In this document: positions 1-8,448 of the stretch, one piece after another | Numbering within the stretch: the first letter of the stretch is position 1 | Layout of the letters: every line of letters begins with the position of its first letter | From: Dyella acidisoli | GTDB taxonomy: Bacteria > Pseudomonadota > Gammaproteobacteria > Xanthomonadales > Rhodanobacteraceae | Direction: 5' to 3' | Length of the DNA stretch: 64,000 bases | Assembly (NCBI RefSeq): GCF_030160295.1 | Contig: NZ_BSOB01000010.1 | Coordinates: 21,878 to 85,877, forward strand | The notes under the pieces: model-generated | What the model was told of the DNA's origin: nothing | Seen by the model: the letters and a program-made list of their open reading frames with translations, nothing else | Database searches by the model: none | Translations under genes and position numbers: made by a program

Positions 1-129
1 ATCGTGATCGGCCCCGATACGCCCACTGCGCTGACCGAAGCCATTTCCAAGTTACCTTGGACGCAGCACGTTGACGGTAACGTTGTGGTCGTCGACGCGC
101 CGCGCATGCCTACACTGACCCAGCGATAG
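1..129 (+). CDS. C-terminal fragment of an unidentified protein
   Basis: An open frame runs in from the window edge and stops at TAG 127-129, giving 42 residues that start IVIGPDTP and end PTLTQR. It has no recognisable motif and the upstream part is outside the window, so no function is assigned. It converges on the PAP2 gene that ends at 134, leaving only four bases between the two stop codons, which supports it being a real gene end. Confidence 0.5.
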   Translation: MVIGPDTPTALTEAISKLPWTQHVDGNVVVVDAPRMPTLTQR

Positions 130-133
130 AAAC

Positions 134-835
134 TCAAACATTCTTCCAGACGAACTCGCTCAACTTGCGCAGCTCATCGAACTGGCTGGCCAGTTCGAAG
201 CTGACCAGAAAAATGGCCACGTAGAACACGCCCTGATACTTCACGGACCAATCCAACACCGGTGCTGCAACGCGCTCCCGGAACAGGGAATGATTGAGCA
301 ACAGGCAGATCAACACACCCAGCACGGCACCGAACAGCACATCCGAGGGGTAATGCATACCCAGGTAAATGCGTGGCAGGCAGATGAAGATGAGCGTGTA
401 GATGAAGGCGACGATGCCCAGACGCCTTGAAGCCAGGTAGACACCCGTTGCCACGGCACACCACATCATGGCGTGATCGCTGGGGAACGAACTCCAGGTA
501 CGCACGACCGACACCTTGCATGCGGAGATGTCCGCTGGAAAGTGCATCGCCAGCGCATCATTCGCGAAAGGCCTGACCCGGAATGGAAGAAAATGCGCCA
601 GCAATCTGCCGAGGATCAGTGAAACAAAAGTCGCGATGGCGGTGCAAACGACGATTTCCCTATCACGCCGTGCATCCGGCCCGTTGCGAAACCAGATCCA
701 CCACAACAGGCAGGTCAGTCCCAGGCCACGCGTGAAATAAAATCTCTCGATGCCGATCGCCATGTAATCGAGCATCGTGGAGTGGAAAGCAAACTGGTTG
801 ATAAATCGTAGGATGGAAAGATCGAAAGGATTCAC
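134..835 (-). CDS. PAP2-family membrane phosphatase (undecaprenyl-diphosphatase-like)
   Basis: This 233-residue integral membrane protein carries the three acid-phosphatase signatures of the PAP2 superfamily. They are a shortened first motif RVRP (residues 86-89), PSDH (118-121) and R155-x5-H161-x3-D165. Five or six hydrophobic segments surround them. Known members with this layout remove a phosphate from lipid phosphates such as undecaprenyl diphosphate or phosphatidic acid at the periplasmic face. The exact substrate cannot be told from sequence; a BcrC/YbjG-like role is the likeliest. The start is GTG at 835 without a strong ribosome site, so an internal start is possible. Confidence 0.85.
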   Translation of the reverse strand: MNPFDLSILRFINQFAFHSTMLDYMAIGIERFYFTRGLGLTCLLWWIWFRNGPDARRDREIVVCTAIATFVSLILGRLLAHFLPFRVRPFANDALAMHFPADISACKVSVVRTWSSFPSDHAMMWCAVATGVYLASRRLGIVAFIYTLIFICLPRIYLGMHYPSDVLFGAVLGVLICLLLNHSLFRERVAAPVLDWSVKYQGVFYVAIFLVSFELASQFDELRKLSEFVWKNV

Positions 836-1036
836 GGTTGACCATGATTGCTACAGGGCGGTGACATGACTCATGTACCGGTCACCCCGTGGTCCAGATG
901 TGAAATTCATGCAGCGATTGAGTGGACTTCACGGCAACGAAAAATACGAGCGCGCCGCAAAATGTATACGCGGTCGTCACAAGCTAAATAATTTGCTATC
1001 GCGCTGCACTGAATTTGACATCGCAACTAACAGCAT

Positions 1037-1441
1037 TCACGGCGGATCTTTGTCGTACCGTGCGATCCCTTCCGGCAGTTGCACCCAAGCGTGCCTGCGA
1101 CATTCGTAAACGGAATCCTGCGGCGGCGGAAAATCAGGATCGGCAAAAGCACCCACCGCCACCATCACGAAGCCTTCTTCGCCTTCACCGGTATGAAACA
1201 CATTGCTTCCGCAAACGGGGCAAAACCGGAAGCGGAACTTTGCACCGTGATCGCCAGTACGCACGTATTCGGTGGCGGTGCCGGTGACTTTGTACGGAGC
1301 GGCGTAAGCGGCAATCGTGGCGAAGACGCTGCCGGTACGCTGCTGGCAGGCAAGGCAGTGACAGACGCCCGTGCCCAGCGTTTCGCCTTGCACTTCAATG
1401 CGTAGTTGTCCGCAACAGCAGGAAGCCGTTCTGCTAGTCAT
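1037..1441 (-). CDS. GFA / CENP-V family zinc protein
   Basis: This 134-residue protein has the cysteine pattern of the glutathione-dependent formaldehyde-activating (GFA) fold: CCCG at residues 8-11, C27-x-C29-x2-C32, and C74-x2-C77. These normally bind one structural and one catalytic zinc. The family includes S-hydroxymethylglutathione synthase, but most short members have no proven reaction. The start ATG at 1441 is preceded by AAGGGGA. It stands alone between the PAP2 gene and an aldo/keto reductase. The family is clear; the function is not. Confidence 0.85.
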   Translation of the reverse strand: MTSRTASCCCGQLRIEVQGETLGTGVCHCLACQQRTGSVFATIAAYAAPYKVTGTATEYVRTGDHGAKFRFRFCPVCGSNVFHTGEGEEGFVMVAVGAFADPDFPPPQDSVYECRRHAWVQLPEGIARYDKDPP

Positions 1442-1533
1442 GGATGATTCCCCTTCACATTCACGCTACTCAGGTCTGTGAATGGTACGTCCACGCGAGC
1501 CGGCCCGGTTGGAACGGGCCGGCCATGGCGATA

Positions 1534-2418
1534 TCAAACATGTTGCGTGGCAACCTGCCCCATTTCATCCAGCTCAGCGAGTGCACTGTTCGGCAAGCTC
1601 AGTGATGCGGCCTGCAGGTTCTCACGCAAATGCACCAGGGAAGATGTACCCGGAATCAGCAGGATATTCGGCGCACGATGGAGCAGCCAGGCCAGCGCAA
1701 CCTGCATCGGCGTCGCCCCCAGTGAAGCGGCTACGTTGGACAACGTCGACGACTGCAGCGGCGTGAAACCACCGAGCGGAAAGAAGGGCACGTAAGCGAT
1801 GCCTTGGCTGGCCAGTTCATCGATCAACGCATCATCGGCACGATGCACCAGGTTGTAATGGTTCTGTACACAAACGATGTTCGCGATGCCCCGTGCCTCG
1901 GCAACTTGCCTGGCGGTCACATTGCTCAGCCCGATCTCGCGAACCAGGCCCTGTTGCTGAAGTTCGGCCAGCGCAGCAACCTGTTTTGCGATCGATCCTT
2001 CAGTAGGCGCATGAACTTCGCCCACGATGCGCATGTTGACCACATCCAGGCGTTCCAGCCCGAGATTGCGCAAGTTGTGGTAGATGCCACGTTTGATGTC
2101 CTCCGGCTGCTGTGCGGGCAGCCATGCGCCATCGCTACCGCGAACAGCGCCGACTTTCGTCACGATCACCAGATCATCCCGATATGGATGCAAGGCTTCG
2201 TGGATAAGCTGATTGGTAACGTGCGGCCCGTAAAAATCGCTGGTGTCGATGTGATTGACGCCGGACGCCACCACTTCGCGCAGCACGGCAATGGCCGCGT
2301 TGCGATCCTTCGGCGGGCCGAAAACACCAGGGCCGGCCAGTTGCATGGCGCCGTAACCCATGCGGTTCACGGTACGGCCGGCGAGCGCAAACGTGCCGGC
2401 GGAAGAAAGCTTGGACAT
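1534..2418 (-). CDS. pdxI: PdxI-like aldo/keto reductase (pyridoxal reductase family)
   Basis: This 294-residue TIM-barrel NADPH oxidoreductase resembles, from memory, E. coli YdbC/PdxI, which reduces pyridoxal to pyridoxine in vitamin B6 salvage. Shared stretches include GYGAMQLAGPGVFGPP near the N-terminus, HIDTSDFYGPHVTNQ (with the catalytic Tyr) and AYVPFFPLGGFTPLQSST. The usual catalytic His of aldo/keto reductases is absent: the segment reads LDVVNMR where most members have an LHR-like motif, a feature I recall PdxI also having. The start ATG is preceded by AAGGAGA. It is divergent from the LysR gene at 2535, which probably controls it. Confidence 0.8.
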   Translation of the reverse strand: MSKLSSAGTFALAGRTVNRMGYGAMQLAGPGVFGPPKDRNAAIAVLREVVASGVNHIDTSDFYGPHVTNQLIHEALHPYRDDLVIVTKVGAVRGSDGAWLPAQQPEDIKRGIYHNLRNLGLERLDVVNMRIVGEVHAPTEGSIAKQVAALAELQQQGLVREIGLSNVTARQVAEARGIANIVCVQNHYNLVHRADDALIDELASQGIAYVPFFPLGGFTPLQSSTLSNVAASLGATPMQVALAWLLHRAPNILLIPGTSSLVHLRENLQAASLSLPNSALAELDEMGQVATQHV

Positions 2419-2534
2419 GGAAGTCTCCTTGGACCTGGGGGTATTGGATTTGAGGGAACGGAAACCACTATGCGCCCGGCCTGTTTGTTAGATAATCCCC
2501 TTCAATGTGCACGGGCTGTGCAAGGAATTGAACA

Positions 2535-3440
2535 ATGACTGTGGAGATCAACGATCTCGCCGCATTCGTTGCCGTGGCCCGAGCCGGCGGTTTCCGCGAT
2601 GCGGCCCGCATCAGTGGTGTTTCCCCTTCCGGCCTCAGCATTGCCGTGCGCCGGCTCGAATCCAAGCTCGGCGTGCGCCTGCTCAATCGCACCACCCGCA
2701 GCGTTGCGCCCACCGAAGCAGGTTCGCGCCTGATCGAAAGGCTGGCGCCGGCGCTTGCTGAAATGGAAGCGGCGCTGGATGTGTTGAACGGTTTTCGCGA
2801 TCGGCCAGCCGGCACGTTGAAGCTCAACGTGCCGGCAAGCGTGGCGAGCATCGTGTTGCCGCCTATTTTGGCGGCCTTCCTGAAAGCTTATCCGGACATC
2901 CGCGTGGAAGTGATCGTGGAAGACAGCTTTGTCGACGTGCTTTCCGCCGGATGCGACGCAGGCATTCGCTACGACGAACGGCTCGAGCAGGACATGATCG
3001 CCATTCCCATCGGCCCTCGCGTGCAACGCTTCGCCACCGCCGCCGCGCCCAGCTACCTGGATGCGCATGGCCGCCCTGAACATCCGCGCGAATTGCTTTC
3101 TCACGCGTGCTTGCGCGGACAATTCGCGAGCGGTGCCACGCCGATCTGGGAATTCGAGCGCAATGGCGAGGTGATCCACGTTGATCCGTCCGGGCCGCTG
3201 CTGGTCAGGCTTGGTGCGGCAGTACATCTGGCTGTGGACATGGCGGTTGCCGGGCTTGGCATCATCCATCTTTTCGAAGGCATGCTGCGTCAGCATCTGG
3301 ATAGTGGCGCGCTCGAGCCGATCCTTGAGCCTTGGTGGCAAAACTTCTCCGGGCCGTTTCTCTACTATCCCGGGCGCAAGCATCTGCCCGCACCGCTGCG
3401 TGCGTTTGTGGATTTCGTGAAGGACAACGCGTCGCTGTAG
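2535..3440 (+). CDS. LysR-family transcriptional regulator
   Basis: This 301-residue protein has an N-terminal winged helix-turn-helix (residues about 3-62, with AARISGVSPSGLSIAVRRLE as recognition region) followed by a LysR substrate-binding domain (about 90-295). It is divergent from the PdxI-like reductase, with a 116-base shared control region, so it most likely regulates that gene. The effector is unknown. AAGGAA precedes the ATG. The stop codon TAG (3438-3440) is part of the dispersed palindrome that follows. Confidence 0.9.
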   Translation: MTVEINDLAAFVAVARAGGFRDAARISGVSPSGLSIAVRRLESKLGVRLLNRTTRSVAPTEAGSRLIERLAPALAEMEAALDVLNGFRDRPAGTLKLNVPASVASIVLPPILAAFLKAYPDIRVEVIVEDSFVDVLSAGCDAGIRYDERLEQDMIAIPIGPRVQRFATAAAPSYLDAHGRPEHPRELLSHACLRGQFASGATPIWEFERNGEVIHVDPSGPLLVRLGAAVHLAVDMAVAGLGIIHLFEGMLRQHLDSGALEPILEPWWQNFSGPFLYYPGRKHLPAPLRAFVDFVKDNASL

Positions 3441-3513
3441 GTTGGGTTAGCGCAGCGTAACCCAACGGCGATGACCGGAATTTGTTGGGTTACGCTGCGC
3501 TAACCCAACCTAC
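3437..3513. repeat. Family C palindromic element, copy 1
   Basis: An inverted repeat begins GTAGGTTGGGTTAGCGCAGC and ends with its complement finishing CCAACCTAC. The arms are about 30 bases and the loop about 18. Its first bases include the TAG stop of the LysR gene at 3440. The element could fold in RNA and may limit read-through towards the nitronate monooxygenase gene, but it lacks a run of T. Confidence 0.9.
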
Positions 3514-3651
3514 AACAACCAATGAGTCTTCCACTTCGCGGAAGATCGACTGCCACGCGCCATCCCTTCGTTAAGCAAGTCAAGGCGGGTAGAGTCACCG
3601 CCATCTCCACGCAGCTTCTCATCCTTTTCATTCGCTCAGGAGCTTTCTGCC

Positions 3652-4731
3652 ATGGCGACTTCCTCTACTTCGCCCCTGCTCGAACTGCTTGGCATCGACG
3701 TGCCGATCATCCAGGCGCCGATGGCGGGCGTATCTTCACCGGCCATGGCCGCAGCAGTCAGCAACAGCGGTGGACTAGGTTCGCTGGGTGTTGGCGCCAT
3801 GACGGCAAACCAAGCGCGTGAAGCCATTCAACAGTTTCGTGCGCTGAGCAATGGGTCGCTCAACGTGAATGTGTTCGTGCATAAGCCAGCGCAGGCGAAT
3901 GCGAAAAAAGAAGCAGCCTGGCTCCAACGTCTCAGCCCCGTATTCGAACGCGCTGGCGCCGAGCCACCCGCCGCGTTACATGAGATCTACACATCGTTCC
4001 TTGTCGACGACGACATGCTGGCCATGCTCGTGGAAGAAAAGCCGAAAGTGGTGAGCTTTCATTTCGGCGTACCGCGCCCTGATCAGATCGCAGCATTGCA
4101 CCAGGCAGGTATCGTGTTGCTGGCAAGCGCAACAAACGTGCATGAAGCGACGTTGCTCGAAGCAGCCGGGGTTGATGCCATCGTCGCGCAAGGCTACGAA
4201 GCGGGCGGCCATCGCGGCATTTTCGATCCGGATGGTGAAGACAGCCGGCTTGGAACCTTCGCGCTGACGCGTTTGCTGGTGCGTGCGCTGAAGCTTCCTG
4301 TGATTGCCGCGGGCGGCATCATGGATGGCGCCGGCGTTGCTGCCACCCTGAAGCTCGGCGCGGCTGCCGCACAGTTGGGCACGGCGTTCGTCGGCACGGA
4401 TGAATCACTCGCGGACGCAGGCTTCCGCGCGCTTCTTTTCGGCGATGCCGCTCATCACACCACGATGACACGCGTGATTTCGGGGCGCCCTGCGCGCAGC
4501 CTCGCCAATGCATTCACGCGTTGGGGTGCCGATGTGCCGGACGATGCGGTTCCCGACTATCCCATCACCTACGACGCCGGCAAATCGCTCAATGCAGCAG
4601 GCAAGGCGGCCGGACAACCTGGTTATGGTGCGCATTGGGCTGGGCAAGCGGCGCCATTGGCACGTGCGATGTCGACGCAAGCGTTGATGCAAGTGTTGAA
4701 GAGCGAGTTGAAGCACGCGTTGAATGCGTAG
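3652..4731 (+). CDS. Nitronate monooxygenase (2-nitropropane dioxygenase family)
   Basis: This 359-residue FMN-dependent TIM-barrel enzyme is recognised by the N-terminal IIQAPMAGVSSPAMAAAVS, the central AQGYEAGGHRG and the phosphate-binding AAGGIMDGAGVAATLKLGA followed by QLGTAFVGT. The family oxidises alkyl nitronates such as propionate 3-nitronate to the aldehyde or keto acid plus nitrite, a detoxification reaction in the cytoplasm. The start ATG follows AGGAG at a good distance. It appears monocistronic. Some relatives are enoyl-ACP reductases (FabK), but the motifs and length fit nitronate monooxygenase better. Confidence 0.88.
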   Translation: MATSSTSPLLELLGIDVPIIQAPMAGVSSPAMAAAVSNSGGLGSLGVGAMTANQAREAIQQFRALSNGSLNVNVFVHKPAQANAKKEAAWLQRLSPVFERAGAEPPAALHEIYTSFLVDDDMLAMLVEEKPKVVSFHFGVPRPDQIAALHQAGIVLLASATNVHEATLLEAAGVDAIVAQGYEAGGHRGIFDPDGEDSRLGTFALTRLLVRALKLPVIAAGGIMDGAGVAATLKLGAAAAQLGTAFVGTDESLADAGFRALLFGDAAHHTTMTRVISGRPARSLANAFTRWGADVPDDAVPDYPITYDAGKSLNAAGKAAGQPGYGAHWAGQAAPLARAMSTQALMQVLKSELKHALNA

Positions 4732-4766
4732 GTTTGCACTGTGATATGCCCCCACGTTCTTTGCTC

Positions 4767-4792
4767 GTCATCCCAGTGAAAGCTGGGATGAC
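4767..4792. repeat. Family A half-element (single hairpin)
   Basis: The perfect-ended palindrome GTCATCCCAGTG/AAAGCTGGGATGAC lies 35 bases after the nitronate monooxygenase stop codon. It matches one half of the family A doublets with compensating changes (CCCAG/CTGGG instead of CCCGC/GCGGG), so pairing is kept while the sequence drifts. It could act as a simple hairpin behind the gene. Confidence 0.7.
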
Positions 4793-4865
4793 GCCTGGGC
4801 GGTTTGAAAGATCACAGTGAGCTTGCATAACTTCAAAATTCTGGGAAAACCACCAAGCAAAAAAC

Positions 4866-4901
4866 GTAGGGATGTCTCATGGGTTTGCATCCTCAACCTA
4901 C
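4866..4901. repeat. Family C element, degenerate copy
   Basis: A short imperfect inverted repeat runs from GTAGGGATG to CATCCTCAACCTAC with the family C boundary bases. The stop of the aldo/keto reductase at 4905 lies three bases outside its right edge. Confidence 0.6.
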
Positions 4902-4904
4902 GTA

Positions 4905-5930
<1,026 letters not shown>

Positions 5931-6002
5931 TCATGCGCACATGCTAGAGAGGAACTTCGCGTCGATTAAGATCGGCAAACCGCATGGCCTTATGTACGGC
6001 GC

Positions 6003-6911
6003 TCATGAATCCTCATCGCGCTTTCGATAGCGCAATGCATCGATCACGACGGATAGCGCACGCGAAGATTGGCGGCGAGTCGGGTAATACAAGTGATAAC
6101 CAGGGAACGTCGAACACCAGCTTTCGAGCACGCGCTCAAGATGCCCTTCGCGCACATGCCGCTGCACCATGTCATCGGGCAGATAGGCCAGGCCGAATCC
6201 GGCTAGGACAGCGCGAAGCATCGGGCTGCTGCTGTTGAACACCCACTGCCCTTCCACGCGCGCTTTGAGCTCTTGCCCTTTGCGCTCGAATTCCCATGCC
6301 ATCAGACTGCCGTGCGTAGGCAGCCGCAGGTTGATGCAATCGTGCGCCGCCAGATCTTGCGGTTTCTGTGGGCGCGGCCGCTTCGCAAAATAAGCCGGCG
6401 CGCCGACCACCGCCATGCGCATGTCCGGCGCGATGCGCACGGCGATCATGTCTTTCTCTACTTGATCGCCCAGGCGCACGCCCGCGTCGAAACGCTGTGC
6501 CACGATATCGGTGAGGCCGTAGTCGACGCTGATTTCCACCTTGATGTCGGGGTAGTTCGGCAACACCTTCGCCAACTTTGGCCACAGCACGGAGTTGGCT
6601 GCATGTTCGGCGGTGGTGATGCGCACCGTGCCGGCCGGCTTGTCCCGGAATTCGCTCAAGGCCGCCAGTTCGACCTCGATCTCCTCGAAACGAGGACCAA
6701 TGGTGCGCAGCAATCGTTCGCCAGCTTCGGTCGGCGATACGCTGCGCGTGGTGCGGGAGAGCAACCGCAGCCCAAGCCGCGTTTCCAGCGCGCGAATGGT
6801 GTGGCTCAACGCGGATTGGGACACACCCAGTTGCGCTGCCGCACGCGTAAAGCTCCCTTCCCGCGCGACGGCAAGAAAGGCCAGAAGATCACTGAAGGTC
6901 TCCCGCGGCAT
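6003..6911 (-). CDS. LysR-family transcriptional regulator
   Basis: This 302-residue protein has an N-terminal helix-turn-helix (FTRAAAQLGVSQSALSHTIR within residues 1-62) and a substrate-binding domain. It is encoded upstream of, and in the same direction as, the aldo/keto reductase at 4905-5888, about 115 bases apart. Control of that gene is plausible, but the usual divergent arrangement is not present. Its closest relatives by feel are the LysR regulators that sit next to short-chain or aldo/keto reductases. Confidence 0.88.
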   Translation of the reverse strand: MPRETFSDLLAFLAVAREGSFTRAAAQLGVSQSALSHTIRALETRLGLRLLSRTTRSVSPTEAGERLLRTIGPRFEEIEVELAALSEFRDKPAGTVRITTAEHAANSVLWPKLAKVLPNYPDIKVEISVDYGLTDIVAQRFDAGVRLGDQVEKDMIAVRIAPDMRMAVVGAPAYFAKRPRPQKPQDLAAHDCINLRLPTHGSLMAWEFERKGQELKARVEGQWVFNSSSPMLRAVLAGFGLAYLPDDMVQRHVREGHLERVLESWCSTFPGYHLYYPTRRQSSRALSVVIDALRYRKRDEDS

Positions 6912-7026
6912 TCATGAATCCCCTTCATGGACCAGCGTGAATTATACGCTCCGCCTTGACGGCACCCCTACCCGCCGCCCGCGCCCCGTTATTCACACGC
7001 AGGACATCAGGAACCAGTGAGACTGC

Positions 7027-8163
7027 GTGGTTTCAAAGCAACATCCGTTAAAACAGGGAATGCTCGTGCCGTATCGCAACACCTTTCAACGCCCTCTTTA
7101 CTGGAAGCTGGCAAGCCTCTCGCTATTGGCCACCTGCATCACTCCAGCCTTTCAGGTGCATGCAGAAAAGAGCACCTCCAAGAACGCGGCATCCAGCCAG
7201 CTCGCCATGCAGGTGAACGACGATCGCATGACGTTGAGTATGGCCCGAGTGCCGCAGATCTATCTCTACGGACCGATCGACAGCGATGCGCCGCGCCGCT
7301 TCGAGTTACTGGTGAAGTCGGGCAAGATTCCCAACGGTTCGGACATCTATTTGAATTCGCCTGGCGGCAGCGTCGACGCCGGCATGGCTTTGGGGCGAAT
7401 GTTCCGGCAAGGCTCGATGGTGACGCACCTGGGCACGCCGCGATTGCCCAAGCACACTCCCATCGTCAATAAATCCGCCATCTGTGAAGGCGCCTGTGCC
7501 TATGCTTATCTGGGCGGCCGCTTCCGCTGGGCGGCCAGCGGTAGCGATCGCATTGGTTTTCCTACTTATCCGGCGCAACAGGCACCTGAGCAGATCAGCG
7601 CCTACGTGAAAGAGATGGGCATTGCCGATGCTGCGCTTACCGCAGCCTCGGCAACGGGAACGGCCGATCCCATCCTGTGGCCAAATGCTGACGAAATGAT
7701 CGCCAAGGGTCTTGCCAACAACGGCCGGCTCGACCTGGTTGCCACGTACAAATACGTGCAGGATGCGCCGTATCTCGAACTCAAGCAGAGCGATCGCAAC
7801 GGCGAACATACGATCACGTTGTTGTGCAAACCGGGTGGCGCGGAACTCGCCACTTACGACACGATCGGCACCGTACGTGCGCGACAAACCGTAGCGCGTG
7901 CAGTGCACTCGTACTTCGAGATCAACCAGCAGGAAACGCTGCCGCAGCAAGGTGGCGCTACTGCAGTCGATCAATCTGTGGTGCTTCAACGCATCTACCC
8001 GCTGGATCAATTGCAGCACATGGCATCCGCGCAAGCGATGGGTGCATGGGTGCGCGATCGCACCGGCATTCGTTATGGCTTCGCCTTCGAAGTGGGTGGC
8101 GTGCGCAAGGTGCTCAATGATTTCTATAACGCGTGCACATACGCCACGCAGCAACATTCCTGA
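7027..8163 (+). CDS. Exported ClpP/crotonase-fold protein (COG3904-like), probably without the catalytic serine
   Basis: The 378-residue product has a hydrophobic signal segment ending near FQVHA and then a ClpP-like half-fold. IYLYGPID is followed by NSPGGSVDAGMALG (residues about 110-123) and ICEGACAYAYLGGRFRWA (about 152-169). In periplasmic ClpP-like proteins the second motif normally carries the nucleophile Ser in a C-x-S-A-C context; here position 155 is Gly. The C-terminal half (about 230-378) is unassigned. The start is GTG at 7027, or ATG at 7060, which gives a shorter signal-peptide n-region. A terminator follows at 8201. The role is unknown. Confidence 0.7.
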   Translation: MVSKQHPLKQGMLVPYRNTFQRPLYWKLASLSLLATCITPAFQVHAEKSTSKNAASSQLAMQVNDDRMTLSMARVPQIYLYGPIDSDAPRRFELLVKSGKIPNGSDIYLNSPGGSVDAGMALGRMFRQGSMVTHLGTPRLPKHTPIVNKSAICEGACAYAYLGGRFRWAASGSDRIGFPTYPAQQAPEQISAYVKEMGIADAALTAASATGTADPILWPNADEMIAKGLANNGRLDLVATYKYVQDAPYLELKQSDRNGEHTITLLCKPGGAELATYDTIGTVRARQTVARAVHSYFEINQQETLPQQGGATAVDQSVVLQRIYPLDQLQHMASAQAMGAWVRDRTGIRYGFAFEVGGVRKVLNDFYNACTYATQQHS

Positions 8164-8200
8164 AATATTTCGCGGCAGTTTTCACTTACATCTGCCTGAC

Positions 8201-8236
8201 AAAGCCATGGCGTTTCCACACGCCATGGCTTTTTTA
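8201..8236 (+). terminator. Rho-independent terminator after the ClpP-like gene
   Basis: The stem AAAGCCATGGCG pairs with CGCCATGGCTTT across an 8-base loop and is followed by a run of T. It lies 40 bases after the stop codon at 8163. Confidence 0.88.
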
Positions 8237-8448
8237 TGTGCTTGCTAAGCTAGAACTAAGCCTTGACACGAAAGCGAGCTAGTTCCCGCTTGCTTGGTCA
8301 CTCTATATAGATAAGGCGCGATCGAGTCGCCAAGACTCATGCCGATCAGCGCCGCATGTCACCGTGTTGCAACAAAACACGCTGTTCGCGGCGGTCGGAA
8401 CCGTGCACGACCATCATCGCAATGCGCCTTTCTTGGGAATTTTTGCAA

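Noticed and set aside
8263..8311. TTGACA (8263) with TATATA (8304) as a promoter for the first TonB receptor
   Set aside because: The spacing of about 35 bases is too long for a standard promoter.
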